Below are positions 12,299 to 24,364 of a stretch of 64,000 nt of DNA, in pieces. Position 1 is the first letter of the stretch. Each line of letters begins with the position of its first letter. The notes under the pieces were generated by a model that saw only the letters and a list, made by a program, of their open reading frames with translations, did not search any database and was not told the DNA's origin. The position numbers and the translations under genes were made by a program. Source of the DNA: Agarophyton chilense (Eukaryota; Rhodophyta; Florideophyceae; Gracilariales; Gracilariaceae); assembly GCA_030374765.1 (NCBI GenBank), contig JARGXX010000095.1, positions 124,001 through 188,000 on the forward strand, given 5' to 3'.

Positions 12299-14927
12299 GT
12301 GGCGCCAGTGGGGCCTGAGCCTGCGTCGATACAACCATTGAGATATTGGCCTGGCTCCGTGGTGGAAGCTTCCGGTTTTGAGACCTTATTGGTTTTGAGC
12401 GACCCCGTCGGTAATTACGCGACCCTTTTCCAGTTTTGCATTCCGGTTTACCCTCAAGGCGATGACAGGATCGCGCCACCTCCACGCACGCAGTCGAGCC
12501 CATTCGTTGCCACGTCGGTGCCCCTCGCGCCACATCGTGGATTCGTCACCAATACCTTGAAGGGGTGAATCGTCCCCACAAGCAGCACCAGCGCTCGAGA
12601 GACGTGAGATGCCGGTTATCATTGAGGTTGAAGAAGTTGGCGATTCCGAGGGAATTGATACCCCTGCCGTTATGCCCTTAAGGTCGGATTGGTCCCGTTC
12701 CACGATACCTCAAAGGTCTGGACCCGCTCGCGACCGCACGCCGGCCACTCTTGTTTACGAAAGGTCAGTGTCAGTACTACGGGAAAGGTTGGATTCGTTG
12801 GCCGTCTCCTCAGAACGGACCGAGGAGGCTCCACTTTACAAGGACGAATACCCGCTGGTGTTCACCGCGGCGGTGGAGGTCGAGTCATCACCTCGTTTGT
12901 CGGGTCGAGCTACGGCCTCCCCAAACATGTCAGGTAGCGGCCCATCGCGTGGCCGTGGAGGCGGTGGTATGACCAAGAGGGTGACTCGCTCGACTTCTCG
13001 AACGCCTACCAGCATTGGTTTTCGCAGCCTGCCCGTCCCTGCGACACAGTTCTCCCCTGGGACTCCGGCTGATCCGTACCAACGCAGTGGTGGACTTCCT
13101 CTGACAAAACAAACCAATTGGGCTCACAATCTCGCGTTTGGTGCGGCGAACCGGACGACGAGTCAGTATGGACCTTTTGGTGTTACCTTCGACCAGGTGA
13201 CAAAGAATGACCTGTTGAAGCACGATTGGCCTGTGTCGGTGGGGAATTCGTCATTGCCGGCAGCTCTCACCAGACAACAATTCGATACCTACTCGGGTTT
13301 GTCCCGTTGGAACTGCGAGCGCCTTCGCTCCGTTTCATTGCTTTTGAAGAAACGGGACCAAGAGTCTCAACCTCGTCAGTGTCGACTGGAATGTTACTAG
13401 GGTCGGCAGCATCATACACCTTTGAGATATTTCATCCCACCGATATATCCGAGCTACTTGCCGTATGTGCGCATCGAACCGGAGCTGGATTATTACCGTT
13501 GATTGGTGGTGCAAGTGTGCCAGTACCCGTCTATTCCGTAGGCTTACCTTCCGGTTGCACCTGACTTGGTTTCCCTGAATCGGCCTTCCACCACTATCAA
13601 TTGGGCTAACCGTAGTAGGTGGGGCGAGGATGCAGCGACGGAGAGTCGCGTTCGCACTCGCAACTCGTACACTCGCGTTATGCATATGTTTCATAACGTC
13701 GAGTACTTCTCACAACCTACAAAGGGCAGACGCGATTGGTACGTGCTTCGATCAGAGTGGTGGGAGTCCTATGAGGTTCCGTTATCGCCGAGCGTGCCCA
13801 CTCCGCCGGTTTTGGCGTACTTTGGGAGACAAATTTCCCCGAACCTAGAGCGGTATTACCTCTTTTGGTCGATTGCCCTCTCGGAGTGGACCATGTTGGT
13901 TGCCATCCTGGCTCTGGAGCCCGCCCGTTAGGGTATAGATTGGGATTTTCGCAATCCCGACTCTGACATATACCGAGATGATGTTCAACCTGTAGGTCGC
14001 ATCTTCTTCATACGTCGGAGGGTTGCCCTGGATATTTTCCGATTTGGGTACGAGAACATCGTGTAGGGGACCGATTATAACGTGAAGGATTTGGACTCGT
14101 ATCTCGAGCAGAGCAAGAATTACCATTGGGATTCCCATCAAGGTTGGGAGGCTTTCGATCCCGAAACTTGGGAGATTGTGCCTCGCCACGCCCAATATTA
14201 TCCTGGAGAGCCTCCTGTTTATGGAGCTCCTGCGTACCCCGAGCCTTATCACGGTACTGTGGAGACACCAGCTGGTCGTTTTGCTGGTCCCTTCCCGTCC
14301 GAGCCGTTCCCTCAAGGTCGTAAGTCGCGTATCCCTACGGGTGTGACTCGTACTCAACTGAGCTCCTCGCGGGTTGCTGGTCCGGTTCGACCTCTGTTGG
14401 CGGGTATTGCTCGTCCTCCGCCTCAACCTTTAATAGATTCTCCGGCCGTGGTCGGTTTGGTGGCTCGAAATCGCCAGTCTTGCGTCACCAACTTTCAAAG
14501 GGCTGGGCCTACCTCCGTGGTTGCTGCATTAACGCTCCTTGAAGCTTTGCTGCCGCGCCATGCGCAATACATGAAGGCACTGAACCAAATTGGTGAGATA
14601 CGGAATCAGTTCCAGTTGGACATCTACCAACTGGCCACTCGTCAGATTGCCAATCTGGCGAGCGTCTCTGCTGCTGCGCCATCTGATCCTTTGAAGGATC
14701 CTCTTCTAGGTGCCAACTTCAACCCTGCGGTTTTGCAACCTGATCTGGCGGTTCCGTTCGTTCATCCTCTTTGGATTTCGACTCCTCTCCCCAGTGGCAG
14801 GGCTTCCGCTCCTTCGCCACCTGTTAGGTCGATGGCTCCTAGCATTTCCGCGGGTTTTCCTCCGTGGGTAGTCAATAACCCGGGTATTCCTGATTCCATT
14901 GCTCCTAAACCGATAGGTCCTTTTTAA
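12299..14927 (+). pseudogene. Antisense accessory gene of the retroelement, copy B
   Basis: This gene lies opposite to gag-pol of its element and corresponds to 6324-8952. The main frame begins at ATG 12609 and stays in one register to TAA 14925-14927, broken by TAG 13398-13400, TGA 13500-13502, TAG 13539-13541, TAG 13929-13931 and TAG 14064-14066. The open stretch 12299-12568 in another frame reads like an upstream continuation joined by a one-base shift near 12560. All five stops are shared with copy A. Between stops the peptide is Pro- and aromatic-rich, with runs such as PPIYPSYLPY, and looks protein-like. No family recognised. Confidence 0.6.
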
Positions 14928-15178
14928 AGTAATTTTTTGTCTCTTCTTGTCTCCTCTACTGTTCCAATCGGTTGTTCTTTCGTGTCCTCCCTTGTAGGCA
15001 ATCTGACGCATATGCGTCCACCTTCTGCTGAAAACGACTTATCTTCCCCCCCTTCCTTAGGCCTGAGTACCACGAAAGTCTAAGGTTAGCCGTCTGCAGG
15101 CCTCAGCTCCTTGCGACGGCTCCAATACCTGATACGGAAGTGTGGGGGTATTGCGGCTGGGGGTTCGAGGGTGTCCCC

Positions 15179-18100
15179 TTATGAGCCCCAGCCGCAACAT
15201 CTGACGGTGTACTTCAGACAATTGTAGGTTAGCGTGTGGTTCACAAGACGTTCAACGGGAAATTCTTCTGAGGTTTGGTTTTGATCTTTCGGGAGAACGC
15301 CACCTCGAGGGTTCATATGTTCCGAGTTGGGAGCTTCGTGCGTGGGAGCCGGGTCGGGAGCTTCCGCTGTTACCGTGTGAGGTTCCATTTCCGTCCCTGT
15401 TAGAAGGATGTAGTCCAGATCATCCAGTTGTAATTCATCATTCACCTCAATTGGGGTGGGGTCCTCCGAGAGTCGGGTGCGCAGAGCTACCACTCTGGGC
15501 TCTCGGGCTGACGTGCCTGCCTCCATGCGATGTTGAACCGTTTCAGGTGCTACCGTAATACGGTCAATTGATATCGTATTCGGTATTCCGTCCTGGTCAA
15601 CCGTAACGGTGTAGTCTGATGCGTTCAACACCGTATAAGGTCCCAATGATTTGGGGAGGAGCTTCGAATTTATATCTCTATCAATAGCTTCTTCGTCTGC
15701 TTCATCACCCGGTCGTGGTCTTTTACATAAAGGTGGGTTGTCTATGTATACATATTGTCCAGACGATACAGAGACAACTTTGGTTACCCTACGGTCAAAG
15801 TCGACCTTGTACCGCTTCTGGGCTGCAGTGAGGCGGCTCTCTGCATGTTTGAGAGCCCTCCTCAACCTCACAAGGGTATTTCGCTTGAATTAGGCTGGGG
15901 TTAGTGTGCCAGCTGCAGTGCTGGTGGTATGATCTACCTGCACTACAATACCTGGGAGTTGTCGCGAAAGAACCAAATCAAAGGGAGTGGTGTGAGTTGA
16001 CCGGTGTACCTGAAGGTTATAGGAGTAGATGAGCAGTTGCAACAGCTCATCACACCCGGTTTGGCGCTCTTCCGTATGGTGCTCTTCCATATAGTGTCGT
16101 AGCCTTGATTCCAATGTGTGGTTAAAGCGCTCGACCTGTCCGTTCGTCTGCGGGTGGTAGGCCGTAGTGAAATAGTGCTTAATACTCAAGAGGTTACAGA
16201 CTGCTTCGAAGAACTTCGATGCCAAGTTTGAACCATTATCGGGTAGTAGGTACAGTGGTGCGCCATACGGGTAGATCCAATTGTTGAGGAACGCGATCTC
16301 CAGCGTAGTTGACTTCGTCTCCTTTAAAGATATCGCTCTCGTGAGCTTTGAGAACCTGTCGGTGATCAATAGAATGTGATGATACCCATTCTAGGTCCTA
16401 GGAAGTGGTCCTAGAAGGTCTATCGCAACAAACTCCAGCGGACCCGCTGCTGGAATCAGCTTGAGATACTTTCGCTGCTTTCGAATACCACCGCGGGTTC
16501 GAACACAAGATTCGCATTAACCTACAAAGGTATAGACATCATGGGCCATATGAGACCATTAGAACTGTTGCCTCAAGGTGTAATACATCCTGGTGGCACC
16601 GGGGTGTCCCGATAGTCGCGGGTAGTGCGCCAGATAAAAGACTTTCGGGCGAAGTGACTTCGGAACCACGTTTTGAAGGCTACCATCCAAGGTTTACGTT
16701 CTCACGATGTACCCATTATGGTCCACATAGAACGGTGATACTCTGAAACGAATTTGGTCAGCTAGGGTTCTGCAGTACGAATCCTGGGCCTGTTCTCGTA
16801 GAAAATCCTCTCGGGTTACGGGCATGACGTTCGTTTCCTCTAGGGTCAGTATCTGCGTTGCCATGTCGGTGTTCCGCAAAGCACCTTCTTCAGGTAGTTT
16901 CCAACACCCTTCTAGGTGTTCGCCGGTACCATTTTGGTTTGATGACACCAAAAAGCAGGGGATATCATCGTCCACAGGTTCTGTCTCTAACCCTGAGGTG
17001 TGTAAGCGTGACATAGCGTCAGCTATGTTGTGCTTGATACCTGGACGGTACTGTACGTTGTATTCAAACTCAGACGGTCTCAACCTCCAACGGGCAAGTC
17101 TACCAGACGCATCTGCGAGTCCGAGGATCCACCTCAAGGCGTCGTGGTCCGTGCGCAACGTAAAGCGCTTACCATAAAGGCATGGACGGAGTATCAACAT
17201 GCTCCAAACTACTGCTAACCATTCCTTCTCGGTTACCGTGTAGTTCTGCTCCCCCTCAGTCATAGCGCTGCTCCAGTATCCTATTGGTAATTTGTCTCCG
17301 TTGTGCTGCTCCTGCATGCGACAACAACCAATTTGGGCATGGGATGCATCTGTATCCAGCGTGTATGGTAGACCTGTTTTCGGTATCTCTAAGATTGGCG
17401 GCGACAACATCGCTCGTTTCAGTTCCTCAAAGGTGTCCATATCTTCATTCGATGGATTCTCAAACCGTTCAGGTTCACATTTCTAGAGCTCCTTGTTGAG
17501 GGGAGCCGCTATTTTTGCTAATCCCTTCACGAAGCGACGATAGACGTTACATAAACCTATAAAGGATCGTACGTCTGTCTGGGATCGTGGCAACTTGACC
17601 TCCTGTACGGCTGTATTGTTGCTTGGCGCAACCTCTAGGGTACCAGGGCCTATGATGTGTCCCAGGTATTCAACCGTTCTGGTAAAGAAGACGCATTTAC
17701 GTAGCTTCAGCGTCACCCCCGCCTCATATAGGAGGGTTAGTACGGTGGGTACGTGTGCAAAGTGCTCTTCTACCGATCTGGAATAGACGATTACATCATC
17801 GATGTATACCAAGGCGGTTGTCCATTTACCCTTCGAGAGGATGATGTCCAGCGCCCTTTGAAAGGGGGCTGGAGCGTTGCGTAACCCGAAAGACATCCGC
17901 GTGAAGCGAAACAAACCTTCATGGCACGTCAAGGTCGTTTTGTATCGATCTTCCTCACCTACGGGTACCTGCCAATAACCACAATTGGCATCCAACGTGG
18001 TAAATATCTGTGCATCTCCCAAGGAGTCGATGCACTCATCCATTCTAGGTATCGGGTAGGAATCCCTGATGGTCACGCTATTTAGCCTGCTGTAGTCCAC

Positions 18101-19370
18101 AAAAAACCTCATACGGTTATCCCCTTTCTTCTGAACCAGAACCACGGGACTAGCCCAATCTGAGTTGGCTGGTTCAATTACCCCTTCTTGAGGCATTCGA
18201 TCCACTTCTTTGAGTTCTATCTCTCTCGCCTTCGGACCTGCTCGGTATGGTTGCTGGTAAATTGGCTTCGAATCAGGGAGGAGCTCGATGCGATGCTACG
18301 TGGCCTTAATTTTGGCCCAGATGGCCTGACCGCATAGTTTCAAACTCCTCCCGAAGGTCGATAATACTGCCCCGCAGTTGGCCGTTTTCCTCACCGATCT
18401 GGACTGTATCTTTCCATTGCCTCTCAGGGTCCGGTTTCTCTTCTTTGTCTACCGATGCCTTATCGGTCACTTTCGCTTCCAAGTTGGTATTTATCGATAC
18501 CTTTGTGGTTGTGGACGCATTTGCGCACCCCCCCTTCCTTATCGAAGGCGACTTCGCCGAGATCAGTGTGAGCTACGGTGAAGACCCCTTGTGGTGCCGG
18601 TAGTGCGATGCCAACGTTGGTATTTTTCGGCAACTTCACGTCATGACTGCTGAAGTTGCTGAGACACACCTTAAAGGGTTGATTTGGGATGTTGTCGACA
18701 ATCCCGTTGGCCATCAAGGTGAGGTGTTGATGTGCTAACCTCGGATGGTTTTGTAATATGACTAGCCCGGGGGTCGCACACGACACCGGTACCAATATTT
18801 GGTGCATTGGCGGGATAACAACCTGTTTGGTAATGCGCACTTTGTTGGAGACCGTTTCGGTGGATATCCTCTTCTTCGGTTTGACGAACCATCCGCGTTT
18901 GGTTTCCGTATTACCTAAAATGGCAATTCGTCCCCCTGACGTAGGGCGACGGTATGGGACCCAGGAAGGATTGCTTTAACATGTCTGTCAATGAAGTTCG
19001 TACCTAGTAGGCAATCTGTCGGTAAACGGTCGACAACAAAGAATTGCAGTCTTACCTTGAGGTGTCCGAGCTGCACCACAGTGGTGAGCATACCTCGAAG
19101 GTTTAATGGGCGCTCATTTGCATCCACCAGCCGGTTGTTGTCGGGAGGGCGGCTCAAGTTCCGAAGTACCGCCTCAGGTATGACGCGGGAGTTCAGCACG
19201 TTTAGGGTGGCCCCCGTATCCAACACGCAGGTGACCGGAACCGCAAGGCGATCGGAGAAACACATTGAAGCACGTACTCTATAGTTATTGTACTTCATAT
19301 GACAAACCGGAACTGGTTGTGACGTGTTCTCTTCCACCTTCAAGGTTCTAGGTATGGATTGGCCTTCCAC
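15179..19370 (-). pseudogene. pol: pol, copy B, decayed
   Basis: Same domain order as copy A: protease 18915-19370, RT 17483-18205, RNase H 16694-17440, integrase core 15890-16369, integrase C-terminal region 15179-15871. Catalytic motifs (DTGA, YIDD, DD35E, GPY) are all present. The three stops before the integrase core and the stop after it are shared with copy A. This copy additionally has TAG at 17483-17485 but lacks the TGA of copy A at 3951-3953, where it reads Gly. Confidence 0.92.
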
Positions 19371-19390
19371 TTGCAGGTTGGGTTCGGCAA

Positions 19391-21423
19391 TTACGCCAAC
19401 CGTTCGGTGTTTTCTTCCTGGACGGGAGGGGTTGAGTCCAAGTTTGGTATTTCCTCAATGGTATTGACCTGTACCGGTGGACGGGGTTGGAACTCATTTT
19501 GTGCTTGCGTTGAAGACCCATAGAGGCGTTGGTGATTCTGCATGCGAGCCTTAATCAACTGGTCTCTCATCCTAGGAGGTAAGTCAGCGCAATTGTTTGC
19601 CAAATGGTCTGTCGCGAGACAAAACCAGCAAACGAGGCCTCCAGTTTGAGGGTCTTGCGTTACCGTTGAGGGGGTTTCGAAACCTGGTTGGTAGGAGCAG
19701 TGGCGTAGGATGTGGGTGGCGAGTTATGGGAGCTCGCTCCTGGCATCCTATGCGAGCTCACCGAACTTGGCGGCGATTGAACCGAGTTTGGTGTACGCGT
19801 TGACGACCAATTCCCTACCGTCGACGGTTTCGAGAACCGCCCCTGGATCGCTACCAAGTGGATAGCGGTTTCTGTAGGTACTTCGATGTGCGAGCTACCG
19901 TCTGAGGTTGTTGTGTCTTCAATTTCCAAGACTGACCTTTTCGATTTATCCTTCGAGGTTGGAGGCACGGCTGATCTCTTTCCCAGCCGAAGGGTATCTC
20001 CAAGGCCCTGGGAGTATCGAGCCAGTCCATTGTAGTCTACCTTTCGGTTAGTGGCCAGGTAATTGCTTATTTGGGAACGGATTGCTTTGTCTACATTGTC
20101 GGAAAATAGCGACTTTAACCTCGAGGTAGTGAACACATTACCACAAAGGGTTGCCAGATTCCACAGCGCGAGCCAAAACTCCGATTCGGTTTGCCCAGGC
20201 CTTTGATGGTAAGCGAGGACTTCCGAGTAAGCCTCTTGGATAGCCTCATCGGTGGCGTATGTTTCCAAAAGGAAATTGACCACTTCTGGGAATGACTCCA
20301 ACATCTCTGTGCCATCCTCATCCATTGCTAAGGTATTGCTGCGGAGCCTACCCTGCAGCAAGTAGTATGCTTGTCCTTTAATGTAAAACTGAAATAGCCA
20401 CATAGCAGCGCCCTCGGAAAAACGATTTTGGTCCCATGCAAGCTTGAATATCCGTAGAAACTCAATTATCGCAAGATCCGTATCTGTGAAGGTTGTGTCA
20501 CCCATTGGGAAGCTGAGCTTCTTGTGGTGCTTAGTAATCTTCTGAGCCACCCCTTGGGTGTATTCAGAAGACTTGTTGATCAACCGATAAGTCCTGTAGT
20601 CAACCGCTTTGGTGAACATATCGTTCAAGGGTTGGTCCACCTCTAGGTCTATTTCGGTGTCCGACTCAGAGTCGGGCGACTCAATGTATCGCTTTTTACC
20701 CTTTCGGTTCTTTTTCGACGACTTATTCGTCGATCTGTTCGTTTTCTTCTTCTTCTTACCTTTACGGTCATCATCTGACGATGAACTCGTATCGGAACAA
20801 GAGTCTGACGAGTCGGGGTCTGAATTATCCTCTCGATTCTTTCCCCTCTTCGTCCTCCGCTTCTTCCCTTTTCGGTTTCTTCGTCGCTCATCCCACGAGT
20901 CAGACGAATAGTCCTTGGGACCACCTCCGTGGGTATCCTTTTGAACGAAACCAGTAATTGGTGGCAGGTAAATGTCTTGAGGATCTACCTTCCCCGGGAC
21001 CTCTTGACTCTGCCTTGGACCTTGTAGGTACTCACTATCAGTCGGTAAGTGTTTGGAATGGGTGGAATGACCCATTTGGGACCCTTGTGGTATGCGCTTT
21101 GCGATGTTCTTCTGTGTAGGTCGGGATTCTGCGAATACCTCGGAATCCCAAAGGTCCTGCACAGCGCGGTAAAAATGCTTCCTAGCATCTGTAAAGAGAT
21201 ACTGTTTCACCATTTCAGGTATCCTTTCCGATAGCTCTTGAGCTGCTCAGTGAACCACAATACGGGTAAATGCATCGACGTCCATTGAGGGCGGAACCAT
21301 CCGGGTATCCGACTTCTTCTTCATGGTTAATGCATCCTCGACCGCGAGGGTGACGAGCGCTTTCGCTCGCTCTTCGAGCTGAGGCCATAGCTCCTCCGCT
21401 GCAAACTCAATTGGTAATTCCCT
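19391..21423 (-). pseudogene. gag: gag, copy B, with disrupted N-terminal extension
   Basis: The capsid frame is 19660-21213 (ATG at 21213). It continues upstream in register past a TGA at 21247-21249 into a protein-like segment reaching about 21423, so the true gag N-terminus lies further 5' than the ATG. The zinc-knuckle frame is 19391 to about 19630, in a different register, as in copy A. It has one codon fewer than copy A (corresponding to about position 770 there). Charged Lys/Ser/Asp tracts lie at 20640-20900. Confidence 0.85.
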
Positions 21424-22643
21424 TTAAGGTTCCGTTGCCATTGGTGGCGGGCCACGTACCTTTCCAGTTTTGTCTCGAGGGTGCCGGAGCAATTCCTCGG
21501 GGTTTTACAGAATCGGTTTAGCCGATGGGACTTTTTTAAGACCTTTATGTAGAGCAACGCCCAGTCAGGGGATACTTGAAGATGCAACTCATAGAATGAG
21601 GATTGAACCCTCCGAGGGTTATGATTATGATCCCCTCTAAGGTGTGCTGAGGTGGCACTGTTTTCAGGTTATATTTCACCTATAAGGGAAAATTCGGATG
21701 GCCCATGGTTCGATTGGCCCCGTGATACACGTGGCTTAATTTTAGCACCGATTTTCGGATATTTGTGGAACGTTGGACTTTTGGGCCCTGACAGTTGAAT
21801 ATCCACGTGTATGGCCCTGAGCAGGTGTGCACTACTGTAGAGTTTAGTTAGTGGGCCCTACTTAGGGAGATGAGATCTGATAGTCCGAAGCTCAGAGTAA
21901 ATGGGAACCAAGGTTGGTCTTCGATACCTTTAGAGGTTCTTCGTCGCCATCGTTTCGGCCTTACAACCCGGAACGGGCTCTGGTTAGCAACGCCTGCGTA
22001 GGGACACGACTCCACTTGGAGAGTGCCCACGTTTGGGTTCCGTGCAACCACCCCCTTGGGACCGCTCAGACGACCTGCGTGCACGATACCCCGTGGGGGT
22101 TCTGCTTACTTGTTGCGTGCTTTTTGTGTTTCCTTTCGAGGACAGGTTTTCGCCCCTGTATTGGGCTTCTTTTGTTGTTTCGCCCCTTTTCTGGTTCTCG
22201 GGTCCGGTTCCTGTTAGTGCCCGACCCTCGCCTCGTTTTTCCTCTTCGCCGGATTTTCCCCCATTCTTTGGGATACCCATACCCATTCCCGATCCACAGT
22301 TTCTACCCCTCACCTCCGTCGGTACTGCCGGAATCCCCCGTGGGAGTTACACCCCACACTACGGGTGGAACGGAGGGCTCTGTCTCTGAGTCTGCCTCCC
22401 CCAGGGAGCAAGGTTTCGAACACCTTGAGAGCACTTCCCGTCGCCGGGTTTTGCTCCACACTTTATGGCTTGGCGGGGCGCTCGCACCACGCATATTCCT
22501 TTTAGGTCGTTCCATTTGTGACCAATAGTGGTATCCTGTATTGCTTTGCGGGATTTCTTGAAACCAAATAGCTGTACGAGCGTCCAATCCTTCTCGGAAT
22601 CTCGTGTGAACCGTGAAGGTACGACAAAACCTAAAAATACTTT
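21424..22643 (-). other. 5' leader of copy B
   Basis: About 1.2 kb between the primer site and the gag frame. It has no supported coding frame in the element's direction. A 204-codon frame on the opposite strand (21914-22528) has a low-complexity Pro/Phe/Arg composition and is probably fortuitous. Several short ACCT...AGGT palindromes occur, for example 21926-21937. Confidence 0.55.
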
Positions 22644-22659
22644 CTAAGTCGGGAGACCA
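22644..22659 (-). other. Candidate tRNA primer-binding site
   Basis: On the element strand TGGTCTCCCGACTTAG begins three bases after the end of the 5' LTR. The leading TGG pairs with a tRNA CCA end, as usual in LTR elements. I cannot name the tRNA. Confidence 0.6.
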
Positions 22660-22662
22660 AAA

Positions 22663-23297
22663 TTTCGTAGAATCACCTCTGGGTTATGCTACTGTCTTGT
22701 CTCGGGAGCGTAGTGACGCTCAACCGTAGGGAGCGTGTTGACGCTCAACCTTAGAAGGTAGACGTAGTAAACCTCGATGGTAACAGGGCACCGTGAAAAC
22801 CCGCAGGGGCAAACGGCGGGGCAACTAGCCTATACCGTGTAGGTGGACGATGGTAGGCGTATACGCGCGGGAGAGCCTGTGTGGTAGTTGTGAAACAATA
22901 AACCAAAAGGTATAGTCGTGACCCAAGTGATACCTGTGTTTATCAGATTAGGATGGGGGAGATGCAGTTCCCTATATGCAGTGGACTGCACTCTCCAGAT
23001 CACCCGGGAGGTGCCAGCAAGGCACGGTCTCTGACCTAGTGTCAGAGACCTGGCCACCACTGGCTACAGTGCCAGGTGGCCACTCAACTACTGTACTAAA
23101 ATACAGAGAATCACAATTACTATCACTAACAATTACTCAACCATAAGATACATGTCAACACTACACGTGGCAGACAACACCTAGATGGTAGCTCGGCCGG
23201 AGCTGCGTGGCCTATGATCCCTCGCATCCATCACCTACAAGGTCAGTATAGTATATTGACAACCTCAAAGGTCAGCCCTTCCGCCACTATGCGACAC
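22663..23297 (-). repeat. 5' LTR of copy B
   Basis: Aligns end to end with 11163-11770 with about 45 mismatches plus the second 25-bp unit. Its inner end reads TTTC on the plus strand where TGTC is expected, a terminal mutation. The outer end GCGACA is followed directly by target duplication CAGTT. Confidence 0.9.
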
Positions 23298-23302
23298 AGT
23301 TC
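23298..23302. repeat. Target-site duplication CAGTT (5' side of copy B)
   Basis: Identical to 11158-11162; ties the two outer LTRs to a single insertion. Confidence 0.85.
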
Positions 23303-24364
23303 TTGTACACCTGAAGATGGGATCCCATTTTGAGACCCGCGACCCATTTTATTACAGCCCTTCATACATTTTCTTCCAGTGAGTCCATCTTGAAGAATGG
23401 CCAATAACTGTTGTATCTACTTCAAACTCAATAAGCATATTTATACAGCCATAGTACACTTCAGTCAGTTTTTCATTCTCCATCTCAGTAGCCACATGTC
23501 AATTCTCGCTAGAATGCAATTGAATCTCATCAAAAGTACAAGGATGATTTCTTGCCAGTGTATCCTGCATCGCGGCGGTCTGGCAGAAACAAAACGTAGT
23601 CGAGATCTAAAAGTAACTCGATCGATGGTGTTCATAATGTCTAGGGCTTTTGAGGACGTCAAACCAACGTGCTTGCGCAAAGAAACCCTCTGATACACGA
23701 AGAAAGAAAATTGTTCATATTCTCTCTGCTGCAGACCCGGTACGTATGCCCCTGACTTCTGAGTTCATACCCACTTTCACGTACCAGATCTCGCAAACAT
23801 TCAGTTTCATCACTTTGTAATGACACAAGAAAGAAAGCCTTCTATCCTTCCGCGAAATTTGCATCCTAAAGTAGAGACGCCGCCACAAGGTTCCTGGCGT
23901 TCATGCAGCCCAAAATCCATCCAATTTATCGCTCCATCCACTATTTCCAGGATGTTACAGGTGTACCATACTCAAGAAATCCTTCTGCAAGAAGGAGAAG
24001 CAAGTGAAGCGTATTTTTGCACCAATGAATTCGTTGAGGGTCGCCTTTGTCTTGGAACCGCTACAACGGTCGATAGAAACAAAACGTCAAATGCTTCAAT
24101 CTGTCGACATCACTTTTTTTAGCGTTGGACACCAAAAATGTCAACAATCTCCACAAAAATTTGCCAATCTGATAGATATGTCGTCAGTAGATGCCCATCA
24201 AGTACAACGAGACTTTAAGAAAATATGAACGACTTAATCTCTGCGGATTTCTACGATGAAAACCCAGTTTAGGGTCTTGGGCGACTTTTGATATGGCTAT
24301 GAATTTCTTTTCTGAAACACTTAAGCCCCTCTTCAATTTGTATTATTGGTGATTTGCTCAATGA
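23303..24364. other. Intergenic; possible continuation of decayed transposase
   Basis: No clear gene. On the minus strand the segment next to 24365 has short protein-like pieces in shifting frames that may be the downstream part of the Tnp2-like remnant. Confidence 0.4.

Larger units (their letters stand above)
1..21246. repeat. Large inverted repeat: arms 1-10113 and 11163-21246
   Basis: Position i of the left arm pairs with about 21247 minus i of the right arm, with the sum moving to 21250, 21251 and 21276 after three indels. Arms are roughly 10.1 kb with about twenty amino-acid differences seen across all translated segments. The true left limit is outside the window; homology may continue to position 23297 on the right. 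Confidence 0.93.
11163..23297 (-). mobile_element. Ty3/gypsy-type LTR retrotransposon, copy B (complete, dead)
   Basis: Full element on the minus strand, about 12.1 kb: 5' LTR 22663-23297, primer site 22644-22659, leader, gag, pol, oppositely oriented accessory gene, polypurine tract 11774-11783, 3' LTR 11163-11770. The direct repeat CAGTT flanks it at 11158-11162 and 23298-23302, as expected of a single 5-bp target duplication. Its LTRs differ at about 45 of 608 aligned positions by my count (about 7%), so the insertion looks old. The portion shared with copy A is nevertheless nearly identical to copy A. Confidence 0.93.

Noticed and set aside
1..21246. Simple assembly duplication of one locus
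   Set aside because: The arms differ by scattered substitutions, three indels and private stop codons, so they are not the same reads placed twice; a haplotype misjoin remains possible.
21914..22528. 204-codon frame opposite to copy B's leader
   Set aside because: Low-complexity Pro/Phe/Arg composition, no motif, and it lies in the untranslated leader; probably chance in a G+C-rich stretch.
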